Part shown: piece after piece, positions 11,053 to 20,459 of the stretch
Numbering within the stretch: the first letter of the stretch is position 1
Layout: every line of letters starts with the position of its first letter
NCBI GenBank assembly: GCA_020543525.1
Contig: JAHYIO010000003.1
Location: forward strand, 3,224,001 to 3,288,000
From: Coriolopsis trogii
Taxonomy: Eukaryota; Basidiomycota; Agaricomycetes; Polyporales; Polyporaceae
DNA: 64,000 nucleotides
Reading direction: 5' to 3'
Program-made: the position numbers and the translations under genes
Notes under the pieces: generated by a model
Database searches by the model: none
Seen by the model: only the letters and a program-made list of their open reading frames with translations
Told to the model about the DNA's origin: nothing

Positions 11053-11619
11053 TGATGAACTCTGAACCTGGAAGGCTTGGAGCGACCTGTAAGTCACACA
11101 AAGAGAGATCTTCAGTCAGTGAGCGAACGACTATATTGCATAGTTTAGTACCTGTAAGTCACACAAAGAGAGACTACAAGTACTAGTAAGTAAAGTGTAG
11201 TAGAGCATAAGTAATGAGTGAGACTTACTCTTCAGTCAGTGAGCGAACGACTGAAGAGCAGAGGGGCAAACAGACTGCCTTATATACTGGAGAGAGGAGT
11301 GCATGAGTAAGCGAATGAAGCAGTCACATGTTAACCATAGAGCGATGAGTAAGAGTCCGTACTTGGCGTATGAGTAAGAGCCGAGAGTATTCTGAGTAAG
11401 ACATAAGGTCTAGAATGTTCCGGTGCATTGTAGAACGCACAGGAAGACAAGGGAACCATATGGTCATGGGAATGTACAGTAGTTTCGTAGAGAAAACCGT
11501 ATATGGTAAGTAGAAACACAGCCTATAGTAAGCGCTATCTAAACATAGGTAAACATGACCATACAAAGGTTGTGTGCACAACTCCGGACCGGTAGAGCCG
11601 TAAATCCAGAATGTCAACA
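11053..11619 (-). repeat. 3' LTR of the copia element (left copy)
   Basis: 567 bp, TG...CA. It has internal direct repeats: a 24-bp unit at 11085-11108 and 11150-11173, and a 23-bp unit at 11110-11132 and 11230-11252. In element orientation these lie toward the LTR 3' end (R/U5 side). Confidence 0.93.
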
Positions 11620-11630
11620 CTCCCACTCGT

Positions 11631-14600
11631 TCAAGATGCAACGGACACAAGACCTATCTCCTCAACGAATTTGGCCTGATTGGAGTAAGGCACGTTCTTC
11701 GTGAGGGGGTCGGCCAATTGGTCCTCAGAAGCGACATAGTAGATCTCGACAGATCCCATCTCGACCTGTTCACGAATGAAGTGATAACGGATCTCTATGT
11801 GCTTGGTACGACAGTCAATGACTGGATTGACAGACAAGAAGATCGAGCCTTGGTTGTCGAGACACAAAGGCGTCGGATCAGTCACGTCATCTCCGAGTTC
11901 ATTGCCGAAGGTCCTCAGCCATGCCAACTGACGACAAGTGTCGGAGGCCGCTTTATATTCCGCCTCGGTCGAGGAGAGCGAAATGGTAGGCTGACGCCTC
12001 GATGCCCACGATACAGCACCACCTGCCATCAAGAAGACAAAGCCAGAGGTTGAGTGCCGATCATCACGGTCTTCCGCCCAGTCCGAATCTGAGTACGAAA
12101 TCAGACCGTCATTAGACGCTCCCTTGTAGCGCAGCCGGTACGCCTTTGTTCCCTGAAGGTAACGCAGGACATACTTGGCATAGTTCATGTGCGCTTCAGA
12201 GGGATTGGCATTGTACTTGGATAACCGTGTGACAGCAAAAGCAATATCAGGGCGCGTCCCGAGCATGGCGTACAAAAGACTGCCAATAAGACTCTGGTAG
12301 CGTTGCCTGAATGAATCGGAAGCGGGCTGATCGGTTTTCACCAAAACAGCACCAGCAGGGAGAGGAGTACGCGACGGTTTACAGTCAGCCATCTGGAAAC
12401 GCTCAAGGACAGACTGGATATACTCTTCCTGGTCGATGTCGAGTGTTCGAGTGGAACGATCTCGAGTGATGCGAAGACCAAGAAAGCGCTTGACTGGTCC
12501 CAAGTCCGTCATCTTGTACTGCTTAGAGAGAGAGCGCTTGACGTGCTTGATATGACTAGACTGATCGCCAATGAGAAGTAGATCGTCGACATAGAGTACG
12601 ACAATTGTTACGTGTTCCCCCCTTTGTCGCCGATATACGTAGATCCCGGCATCAGAATAGGTCCGTTGGAATCCCAAGTCAAGAAGCGACTGATGAATCT
12701 TCGCATTCCATTGACGCGACGCCTGTTTAAGACCATAGATAGCCTTTTTGAGCAGACAGACGTGGTCTTCCTGCCCAGGAACGACCCAGCCTTCGGGCTG
12801 TTCCATGTAGATCTCCTCTTCGAGATCGCCATTCAGAAACGCGGTCTTGACATCCATAGATTCGATGTCCCAGTCCTCAAGCGCAGCATGCGCAAGAAGA
12901 TACCGGATAGACTCGAACCGCGCAACCGGAGAGAACGTCTCGTGATAGTCCTCACCCCATACTTGAGTAAAACCGCGAGCAACAAGACGAGCTTTATACC
13001 GCCCATCATGTTTAATGTCATAAACCCAGCGGTTTGAGACGACGTGTCGACCTTTAGGACGAGGAACAAGTACCCAGGTCCTGTTCTCGATGAGCGAGTC
13101 ATACTCCGACTTCTCAGCTTCGCGCCACTTAGGAGCATCAGGCGATCGCATGGCCTCCTTGTGGGATTGAGGAATACCAGCTTTCGACTGAGCAGCAGCG
13201 AGAAAAGCGAGGAAAGTCTCTGCCTCCCACTGATCTCCATCCGGATCTGTCCGAGCGTCGACATGAACCGGGTTCTCGTCACCATAGATGTTGTCCTGAG
13301 TCCTACTCGGGTGGGGAATGCCTGCTTTGTCACGACGAGGACGGTCACGAGCAATGCTAGGCTGATTATCTCCCACTGGTCTGTTATGACCACGACGGTG
13401 AGGAGGATGAGGAGCAGGAACAGGCGGTGGTGTTGGAGGACGATCAGGGGCATTAGCCGGAGCAGGTGCTTCAGGCGCATCATCGTCTACAGAGTGATCA
13501 AGCGGTGGTGGGACATCAAGCGGAATGGGAAGGGGAATGTCCAGGATGTCGTTGGGATCGACCGAGTCAGAGTCGTCGTTCGAGGACTCATCCGACTGGT
13601 CATTCACAAACGGATTATCACTGGGGGCGACAGGTTGATTGCCAGGAAGTTTTCGTGCAGGGAAAGACTCTTCATCGAATGTCACATCGCGGGACACGAC
13701 GATAGAGCGGGTGGCCGGATTCCAAAAACGATACCCCTTGGAACCCTGCTCATACCCCACGAAGATCATCTCAACTGCCTTCTTGTCGAGCTTCCCTTCG
13801 CGCTTCGCCTTCTGCACATGCACAAAGGCTTTGCACCCAAACACGCGGAAGTAGGAAACGTCCGGTATGGTGCCGTCCCACAACGTGATAGGGCATTGCC
13901 ATTTGTGTCGTCGCATAGGTTGACGATTGTAGATATGAACGGCTGCATCGATGGCAAGTTGCCAGAAACCGTGACTAAGTCCAGCCTGATGTAACATACA
14001 CAAAGCCTTCTCGGTGATGGTACGGTTCCAGCGTTCAGCACGTCCATTCTGTTGAGGTGAACCCGCAACTGTCTTCTGGTGCTCGATGCCATGCGAACGA
14101 AGAAGCTCGCTGAACTCGCTAGACGTGTATTCCCCCCCTCGATCAGAGCGGACTTTCTTGATCTTTTTACCGGTCTGAGTCTCAGCCCATGCCTTATAGT
14201 CGAGAAATGCTTTGATAGCATCCGACTTGTGCTTAAGGTAATAGGCGCGAGCAAGACCAGAGTAATCGTCAATGAAACCGGCAAAATACTTCCATCCTCC
14301 AATAGCCTGAGTACGCATCGGTCCATCGAGATCTGTATGGATGAGCTCGAGAACTTCAGTCGCACGCTTCTCAGAAGGTGGGAAGGGGGTGCGAGTGGAT
14401 TTGCCAAAGGCGCATCCATCACATGGCTCTTCATCCGCAGGATCAACGGCATCAACTCCCTTGGTGTTCTTAGGAAGATGACGCAGCACGTCCTTGCCCG
14501 CATGACCAAAGCGACGATGCCAGGTCTTGAAGCGACGGACATTGAGGTGGACACGCTGACCATTACGGAGTTCGAGGAGCGTCCAGTACGTGTTGCTATT

Positions 14601-16286
14601 TGGGTTGTACCTCGCCTCAAGGATCTTTCGACCCATGATACGAATCGTCGAACCATGTTTGACAGCACCATCAGGTAGCTTGTCAAAGATACACATGCGA
14701 CCTTCGCCTTGGAACAAGGAATAACCATTGCGCTCGATGGAGCCCGTCGAGAAAAGACGACCTTCCACATGCGGGATGTAGTAGACGTTGTTGAAGGTGA
14801 CTGGGACGCTCTGATTATCGATGTACGCGATCCCTTCAACCGTTCCCGATCCAAGCGCATGGATAACACTACTTTCACCTGACGCAGCCGTTCCAAAGGG
14901 AACAGTGGTCTCGAAAGGCTGGTGGGTAGAAAAGTCAGACATGTCACCGGTGATATGTTGAGAGGCTCCTGAGTCCATAAGCCACATGGTCCACTTTGAG
15001 CTGTCCGAGGCCATAGCCTCATCATAGAAAGAAGCAGCGATGTTCGAGGGACCCGAAAGTACGTTTACAGCAGATACAGACTCAGAGACGACATGTGCAT
15101 GGCTATGAGAAGTAGTGTCCTTGTTCTTCCCCTTGTCCTTGTCCTTCTCCCTCTCCTTCTCCTTCTTCTTGCCCTTGGGACGCTTGTCTGGGTGCTTCTT
15201 ATAGCAGTTGGACTCGTGGTGAGAACTACCGCCACAGAAGGAGCAAGGACCCTTAGGCTTCGGCTTGGTCTGGGAGACCTTGTTGGCGGACTGTCCGTTC
15301 TTGCGCAATGACTCCTCGGCCAAGGCCTTCGACTGGATGTCGTCGAGGGTGACCTTGTCGATGTCCGTAATAGCCATTAGCGCAGAAACCATGGACTGGT
15401 AGGACTCGGGGACCTTCGACAGCAACAGGAGAGCCTGCATGGTCTCGCTGAGCTTGACGCCGTTGCTATCGATGTCGCGAAGGCGGTTGATGATCTTCAT
15501 TATCTGGTCCTGGAGAGGCTTCGAATCGTTCATGCGAGGCTCTGCAACGAGCGACTCGAACATGCCCCAGACGTGAGCACTGTTGGGCGTGCCAAACTTC
15601 GTCTTGATGGCGCCCCAGGTCTCAGCGGCTGTCATAGTACGAGGAGCAGCACCACCTTGACCCAGAACCTTCGCATCGAGGACGTAGTGGAAGTTCGGTG
15701 AGACCCGCATATACATCATGCCGCGAGCCTGCCCATTGAGCTTCTGCCATGCCTCTATGGCGACTAACTCCGCCGCAGTGGCAGTAGTACCGGCAGGAGA
15801 GGGCTCAGTCTTGGTGCCTTCGACAATCTCCCAACAGCCCATGAAGATGAAGTACCCCTTGAGCTTTGCAGCCCAGTCATTGTACTGGTTCGCCGAAGAA
15901 AGGATAGGGATCGAGTCGATCTTGACGTCTCCCATGATTGAAAGCAGGTACTGAGAAGAGTGGAGATAATCCTCGTCGTCGAAGTCTAGAGTGAAGGATA
16001 TAGGCGCAACAGATGGAAGCGCAGTGACGAGAGGAGGAGGAAGAGTTTCGATTGGAGAGAAATGCGGAGATGCGACGAGAGGGGTGTCGTATGGGGTGTT
16101 AGAGGCGAGAGGAAGCGCTACGACAAGTGGTGTGTCGTAGGGTGTATCGGATGCGACTGGAAGAGCTGTGTTGACTCCAGCAAGAAACTCCTCGTCTGCT
16201 TGGTAGGGAGAGATAGGTTGCCAAGCGAACAATGTGGGATCTTCCGGTAAAGCAACGTTGTTGTACCGATGAGGACAGGGGCTCAC
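11631..16286 (-). CDS. copia-type gag-pol polyprotein
   Basis: One open frame of 1551 residues with the copia order gag-protease-integrase-RT-RNase H. Gag carries a CCHC zinc knuckle (CSFCGGSSHHESNC). The protease site is DSGAS. The integrase has the HHCC module (WHRRFGH ... CDGC) and acidic residues in IHTDLDG, FIDDYSG and the E of QQNGRAERWNRT. RT has DVKTAFLNGDL and the catalytic YVDDLL. RNase H has YSDSDWAED and TEAEY. No frameshift or stop interrupts it. The first ~115 residues before MGDVKIDSIPIL are unusual low-complexity repeats (VALPLASNTPYDTPLV), so translation may really start at that internal Met, as other copia Gags begin similarly. The stop lies 11 bp before the 3' LTR. Confidence 0.95.
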   Translation of the reverse strand: MSPCPHRYNNVALPEDPTLFAWQPISPYQADEEFLAGVNTALPVASDTPYDTPLVVALPLASNTPYDTPLVASPHFSPIETLPPPLVTALPSVAPISFTLDFDDEDYLHSSQYLLSIMGDVKIDSIPILSSANQYNDWAAKLKGYFIFMGCWEIVEGTKTEPSPAGTTATAAELVAIEAWQKLNGQARGMMYMRVSPNFHYVLDAKVLGQGGAAPRTMTAAETWGAIKTKFGTPNSAHVWGMFESLVAEPRMNDSKPLQDQIMKIINRLRDIDSNGVKLSETMQALLLLSKVPESYQSMVSALMAITDIDKVTLDDIQSKALAEESLRKNGQSANKVSQTKPKPKGPCSFCGGSSHHESNCYKKHPDKRPKGKKKEKEREKDKDKGKNKDTTSHSHAHVVSESVSAVNVLSGPSNIAASFYDEAMASDSSKWTMWLMDSGASQHITGDMSDFSTHQPFETTVPFGTAASGESSVIHALGSGTVEGIAYIDNQSVPVTFNNVYYIPHVEGRLFSTGSIERNGYSLFQGEGRMCIFDKLPDGAVKHGSTIRIMGRKILEARYNPNSNTYWTLLELRNGQRVHLNVRRFKTWHRRFGHAGKDVLRHLPKNTKGVDAVDPADEEPCDGCAFGKSTRTPFPPSEKRATEVLELIHTDLDGPMRTQAIGGWKYFAGFIDDYSGLARAYYLKHKSDAIKAFLDYKAWAETQTGKKIKKVRSDRGGEYTSSEFSELLRSHGIEHQKTVAGSPQQNGRAERWNRTITEKALCMLHQAGLSHGFWQLAIDAAVHIYNRQPMRRHKWQCPITLWDGTIPDVSYFRVFGCKAFVHVQKAKREGKLDKKAVEMIFVGYEQGSKGYRFWNPATRSIVVSRDVTFDEESFPARKLPGNQPVAPSDNPFVNDQSDESSNDDSDSVDPNDILDIPLPIPLDVPPPLDHSVDDDAPEAPAPANAPDRPPTPPPVPAPHPPHRRGHNRPVGDNQPSIARDRPRRDKAGIPHPSRTQDNIYGDENPVHVDARTDPDGDQWEAETFLAFLAAAQSKAGIPQSHKEAMRSPDAPKWREAEKSEYDSLIENRTWVLVPRPKGRHVVSNRWVYDIKHDGRYKARLVARGFTQVWGEDYHETFSPVARFESIRYLLAHAALEDWDIESMDVKTAFLNGDLEEEIYMEQPEGWVVPGQEDHVCLLKKAIYGLKQASRQWNAKIHQSLLDLGFQRTYSDAGIYVYRRQRGEHVTIVVLYVDDLLLIGDQSSHIKHVKRSLSKQYKMTDLGPVKRFLGLRITRDRSTRTLDIDQEEYIQSVLERFQMADCKPSRTPLPAGAVLVKTDQPASDSFRQRYQSLIGSLLYAMLGTRPDIAFAVTRLSKYNANPSEAHMNYAKYVLRYLQGTKAYRLRYKGASNDGLISYSDSDWAEDRDDRHSTSGFVFLMAGGAVSWASRRQPTISLSSTEAEYKAASDTCRQLAWLRTFGNELGDDVTDPTPLCLDNQGSIFLSVNPVIDCRTKHIEIRYHFIREQVEMGSVEIYYVASEDQLADPLTKNVPYSNQAKFVEEIGLVSVAS

Positions 16287-16287
16287 G

Positions 16288-16970
16288 GCACAATTGTACC
16301 AACCGTCGCTTTGAAGGTGGGCGTCGACTTGTTCGTCAGAGTCCCAAACGTGTGGAAGATCCTCGCAGGATTCCTCGTTGCCTGAGCTGTCAGAGGATGC
16401 TTCTGTCGAAGTATCAACGATGTCCTCGACTTCAGACTCAGAGGAATGAGGAGATGCTGGAAGAGTCGGCTCCAGAACGGTGGTTCAAAGTATACGCGAT
16501 GATTGACGTGCCACGTGCGAGGAAGGTGGACAGGGGCACCTTTTGAGGTGAACCAGAGAGCCAGTAAGCCGAAATTACCGACAATCCGGGTAGAAGTCGC
16601 CAACTGTGCCCAAGAAACGCTATAGTAACTACCGAGGCAAAAGGTATCGTAAGGAGGGTCCGAACGGTTGTCCTCCGGTCCAAAGGTGCTAACCACCCCG
16701 GGTACAACAGCTGGCGGGCGCAAGTGCGTGGCCTGGCTGAGGGATGCCTGAATCACCCAGGTGCCTCGAGAGCACAACAGGTGTTACAACGATAGTAGAC
16801 TAGAGACTGACTACGAAGCGCTCAGGGCTGCGTCACGAGCGCAGAAATGTCCCCCTGGCAGCAGTGTCGGCGGGCACAGTCAAGAGAGTAGGAAAGTGGG
16901 ATGCACGGGCAGAGAGTCGACGTACAAAGAGTTGCGCGCAAAGGTGTCGACAGAGAAGCAACCAATTAGA
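16288..16970 (-). other. copia 5' leader
   Basis: About 700 nt between primer site and polyprotein. One frame (16777-16283) stays open for 164 codons but shows no Gag-like or other domain. I treat it as untranslated leader. Confidence 0.5.
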
Positions 16971-16987
16971 GCGCAGGGCTCATAACC
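16971..16987 (-). other. primer-binding site for half of tRNA-iMet
   Basis: Directly inside the 5' LTR. The plus-strand text GCGCAGGGCTCATAACC equals the D-stem-end and anticodon arm of fungal initiator tRNA-Met, including its CAT anticodon. The minus (RNA) strand therefore pairs with an internal tRNA segment, not its 3' end. This is the half-tRNA priming described for Drosophila copia. Confidence 0.8.
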
Positions 16988-17554
16988 TGATGAACTCTGA
17001 ACCTGGAAGGCTTGGAGCGACCTGTAAGTCACACAAAGAGAGATCTTCAGTCAGTGAGCGAACGACTATATTGCATAGTTTAGTACCTGTAAGTCACACA
17101 AAGAGAGACTACAAGTACTAGTAAGTAAAGTGTAGTAGAGCATAAGTAATGAGTGAGACTTACTCTTCAGTCAGTGAGCGAACGACTGAAGAGCAGAGGG
17201 GCAAACAGACTGCCTTATATACTGGAGAGAGGAGTGCATGAGTAAGCGAATGAAGCAGTCACATGTTAACCATAGAGCGATGAGTAAGAGTCCGTACTCG
17301 GCGTATGAGTAAGAGCCGAGAGTATTCTGAGTAAGACATAAGGTCTAGAATGTTCCGGTGCATTGTAGAACGCACAGGAAGACAAGGGAACCATATGGTC
17401 ATGGGAATGTACAGTAGTTTCGTAGAGAAAACCGTATATGGTAAGTAGAAACACAGCCTATAGTAAGCGCTATCTAAACATAGGTAAACATGACCATACA
17501 AAGGTTGTGTGCACAACTCCGGACCGGTAGAGCCGTAAATCCAGAATGTCAACA
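16988..17554 (-). repeat. 5' LTR of the copia element (right copy)
   Basis: 567 bp, nearly identical to the left copy, followed by the target duplication CATTT. It should hold the Pol II promoter of the element on the minus strand. Confidence 0.93.
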
Positions 17555-17747
17555 CATTTTTCCTCAAGCACCGTGTCTGATACATCATCTTGAACCCTTT
17601 GAGGAGGAGAATGTCATGTTTTGGAAGCGCATCGGACAGCAGTTATGGGAGAGGAGAAAATAGACTTACTTACCTGCTTGCAGATTGCAAAGCACATCAG
17701 AATCCTTGGCTGGGCAGAAGCAGCACTCCGGATTATTCCATATTAGC

Positions 17748-19136
17748 TAGTGATTAAAAGTCAGGTCAAGTCCGGTCATTTGCCCCTTGGGGCAATGACT
17801 GGTGACCAGACCTTGACTTGACCGATAGATTTTTCACTGACCGGACTGATCGTTTGGTCATTTCATAACTTGACCTGACCGTGGTCCAGTCAGTGGTCAT
17901 GACTGGTCAATGACCACTATCGGTCAAGACCAGTCATGACCAGTTAAGGACCGGTTGTGACCGGTTGTAATCATACTGAGAGCTAGGCTGCAGTGCCTCA
18001 GGTGTATATAACAATCAAATATATATTGTATATAGTATAGAATACATATATGTTATATGTAGGACAGGGACAGGGAAGGACAGGGCGGGCCAGATGACGG
18101 AAGGGGACAAGGGCAAGGACAATGGCGAGGATGAGGACGAGGATGGCAAGGACAATGAGAGAGGTGACAGCAATGCCACCGTCCTCGTCTTCGTCGCGGT
18201 CTCCCATAGTATCACTCTGTGAGATATGCGAGGACAGGAAGATACGAATGAAGCCAAAGAGAGACAAAGACAAGGACAAGGAGGAGGGAATGTCCTTGTC
18301 CTTGTCCCTGCCATCCTTGTCTGCCACACTGGCTGCCCTCGCCCCTGTCATCCTCTCCCACTTCGCCCTCCTCATCACTTCTGAGCCCTTCTTGCTATCT
18401 TGGTCCTCACCCTCCTTGCAGTTGCGACACTGACCTTGTGGTTGTGCTCCGAGTTGTATGTGCCCTCCCAGCCCTCCTAGCCCTCCCCACACTCATTGTC
18501 TCCGCCCTCGCTCTCGCTCATTCTTGAACTTAGTCTTATCCTTGTTCTTGTCCATTCCCTTGACCTCGTTGTCGTCGCCGTTTTTCACAATTCCTTGTGG
18601 ACAGCGCAGTGGTGGTATCCATGGGAGCGGTGAAGAGAGGGTCCGAGGAGTGGGTGTGGGAGACCAATGGCTAGAAGGAGTAATAGAGAGAGACAAAGAA
18701 GCGAGAGAGAGACGAGAGGAGCGAGAGAGATACAAGAGGAGTGAGAGAGAGATGAGAGGAAGAGGCAAGAGAGAGACGAGAGGAAGAGACAAGAGAGCGT
18801 CAGAGCGCGAGATAATGGATACATTACATAAGCATCATTAGCACGTATAACATCCAAAGTCTATCTTGACCCAGTGGGAAAGGCTGTGGGTTGATTTTTG
18901 TGTGGTCGTTGATTCAATACTCGCCCAATGTGCCTTTTTGGGAGCCTATATCTTATTGGTCATTGACCGGTCACGACCGGTTCGAACCGGTCATGGTTCG
19001 AATTGAGCTTTCGATGACCGGTGACTGAACCACAACCTGACCGGCTCATAACCGATCATTGGTCCGGTTATTTTGCAGTTTGGTTTGGTCATTGTTCCGG
19101 TCCGGACCGGTCATGTAACCTGACTTTCAATCACTA
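17748..19136. mobile_element. non-autonomous hAT-like DNA transposon
   Basis: 1389 bp flanked by a perfect 8-bp duplication ATATTAGC (17740-17747 and 19137-19144). The ends are inverted: TAGTGATTAAAAGTCAGGT at left, and TAGTGATTGAAAGTCAGGT read inward from the right (one mismatch in 19). Each subterminal region (17760-17970, 18950-19110) is packed with GGTCA/TGACC and CCGGTC motifs in both orientations, as expected of transposase-binding arrays. The interior has AT-rich (18001-18060) and GA-rich (18660-18800) low-complexity DNA and no transposase. The 8-bp duplication and the TAGTG end indicate the hAT superfamily. Confidence 0.85.
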
Positions 19137-19144
19137 ATATTAGC

Positions 19145-20459
19145 CAGTGTTGTCGTTAAGTTCAGAGTGGCGGAGAAGAGCTCTAATGTCCGCTGTTCAG
19201 CTAGCTATAACACAATGCGCATTGGGCACTGGATCCATGCCTCAGTCTTGGAGGTCCATCACGTCGGAGATTCTGACCAATCCCCTGTGTCACTATCAAT
19301 TTTTGCGAGACAAATACTCGTGCAGAATGCTAGAAGAATCATATGGACATAGTGTGTCTAGAAGAAAAGAGGGATGAAGGCCTGTGTCAAGGCAATCATC
19401 TCTTAGAGACGACATTCCGGTAGGCGCTAAGGGCATGGTAATTGGTCACAGGCCCGTCGTGGGCGCTTGAGACTCGTGACAGACATAAACTCTCTATGCC
19501 TCTCCAACGGCTCTGTTCTCAGAAGTCGACATTTTTCCGAGGATCCCGTGCAGTGAATACAACTGTATGATGTGGTTTGGGCAATGGTGCACGAACGGGG
19601 AGAGAGAAACAACGCAAGGAATGTGCAACTTGCCATAAAAGGGAAAAACTCGATGTCTTTTACTATAGAAGATTAGAGAGTAGCAGTTTCTTGGGGGGCT
19701 GACTGGTGGTATGTTCTGAGCACACATTCTTCATAATCTACAGCCAAGAGAGAAGGACGAAGTGTTGATGCTATCCCCAATTTTCTACACCTCCTTGACA
19801 GCCTCATTACTCCATGTCGACATTTCTCCGAGGATCCCGTGCAGTGAAAACAATCGTGTGATATAATATGGCTAACTATGTATGAACAGGGAGTGAGAAA
19901 CAATGCAAGGAATGTCTGACTTGCTATGAAAGGAAAAAGAATGCAGTCTCGTTTACTATCGATCACCCCACGACTTGAGCGACACGTCCTTGCAAGTATG
20001 TAGGAGTCAAAACCCTTGTATTGTAAATAAAGCAACAAAGCCCCTGGCGATACAGAAGTCTATCTGCGTAGAAAATACACATGCAATGTGGCGCCCGACC
20101 CATTCTTCCCTGCAACGCGATCTTCGCGCGCCGTCGCCTAGTACAACCCATCTGTTGTGGATGCCAGAACCTACGAGGGAGCCAGGAGCGGAGAATGGGT
20201 GCTTCGAGCACAGGCGCGAGAAGCATAACAGTTAATAACTGGAGCATGGATCAAAGAGAGCAAGGGAGAGAGAAAATGAGAGCACGGATCTAGATTCTAG
20301 ATATGCATGGAGATGGATGTGCGTGGGGTTGGATAGGTGTGGATGTGTGCGTTGTGCGTGTGGGATGAAACCTGAACCTGTGATGACGGGCGTGGCAGAT
20401 CGTGCAGCGAGAAGAGAGACGGTCGTACGGTGCGTGACAGAGAGAACGGAGCTGATAGC
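19145..20459. repeat. repeat-rich non-coding DNA with two diverged ~150-bp copies
   Basis: Segments near 19521-19670 and 19815-19970 are diverged direct copies, sharing GTCGACATTT, CCGAGGATCCCGTGCAGTGA and AACGCAAGGAATGT-like blocks about 295 bp apart. The stretch 19679-19775 resembles 10365-10460. No gene is supported in this 1.3 kb. Confidence 0.5.

Larger units (their letters stand above)
11053..17554 (-). mobile_element. complete Ty1/copia LTR retrotransposon
   Basis: 6502-bp element bounded by two 567-bp LTRs that begin TG and end CA, and flanked by the 5-bp target duplication CATTT (11048-11052 and 17555-17559). It is transcribed on the minus strand, so the right-hand LTR is the 5' one. 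It carries a primer-binding site next to the 5' LTR, a leader of about 700 nt, one uninterrupted gag-pol frame and a short purine-rich tract (AGTGGGAG on the minus strand, 11620-11627) before the 3' LTR. I found one clear difference between the LTRs (T versus C in the GTCCGTACTYGG segment, near 11361/17296). It is therefore young and structurally competent. Confidence 0.95.

Noticed and set aside
11718..15311. Several plus-strand frames of 100-316 codons opposite the copia polyprotein
   Set aside because: Antisense shadows of gag-pol; no domain.
16283..16777. 164-codon frame in the copia leader
   Set aside because: No Gag or other domain, overlaps the leader, different frame from gag-pol.
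17998..18492. 164-codon minus-strand frame inside the hAT-like element with one hydrophobic run
   Set aside because: Composition is low complexity (GACAGG/GACAAGG repeats translated) and no transposase motif is present.
18660..18810. GAGAGA/GACGAGAG stretch as a possible CRISPR-like or satellite array
   Set aside because: Irregular purine-rich low complexity without fixed repeats or spacers; a CRISPR is not expected in a eukaryotic nucleus.
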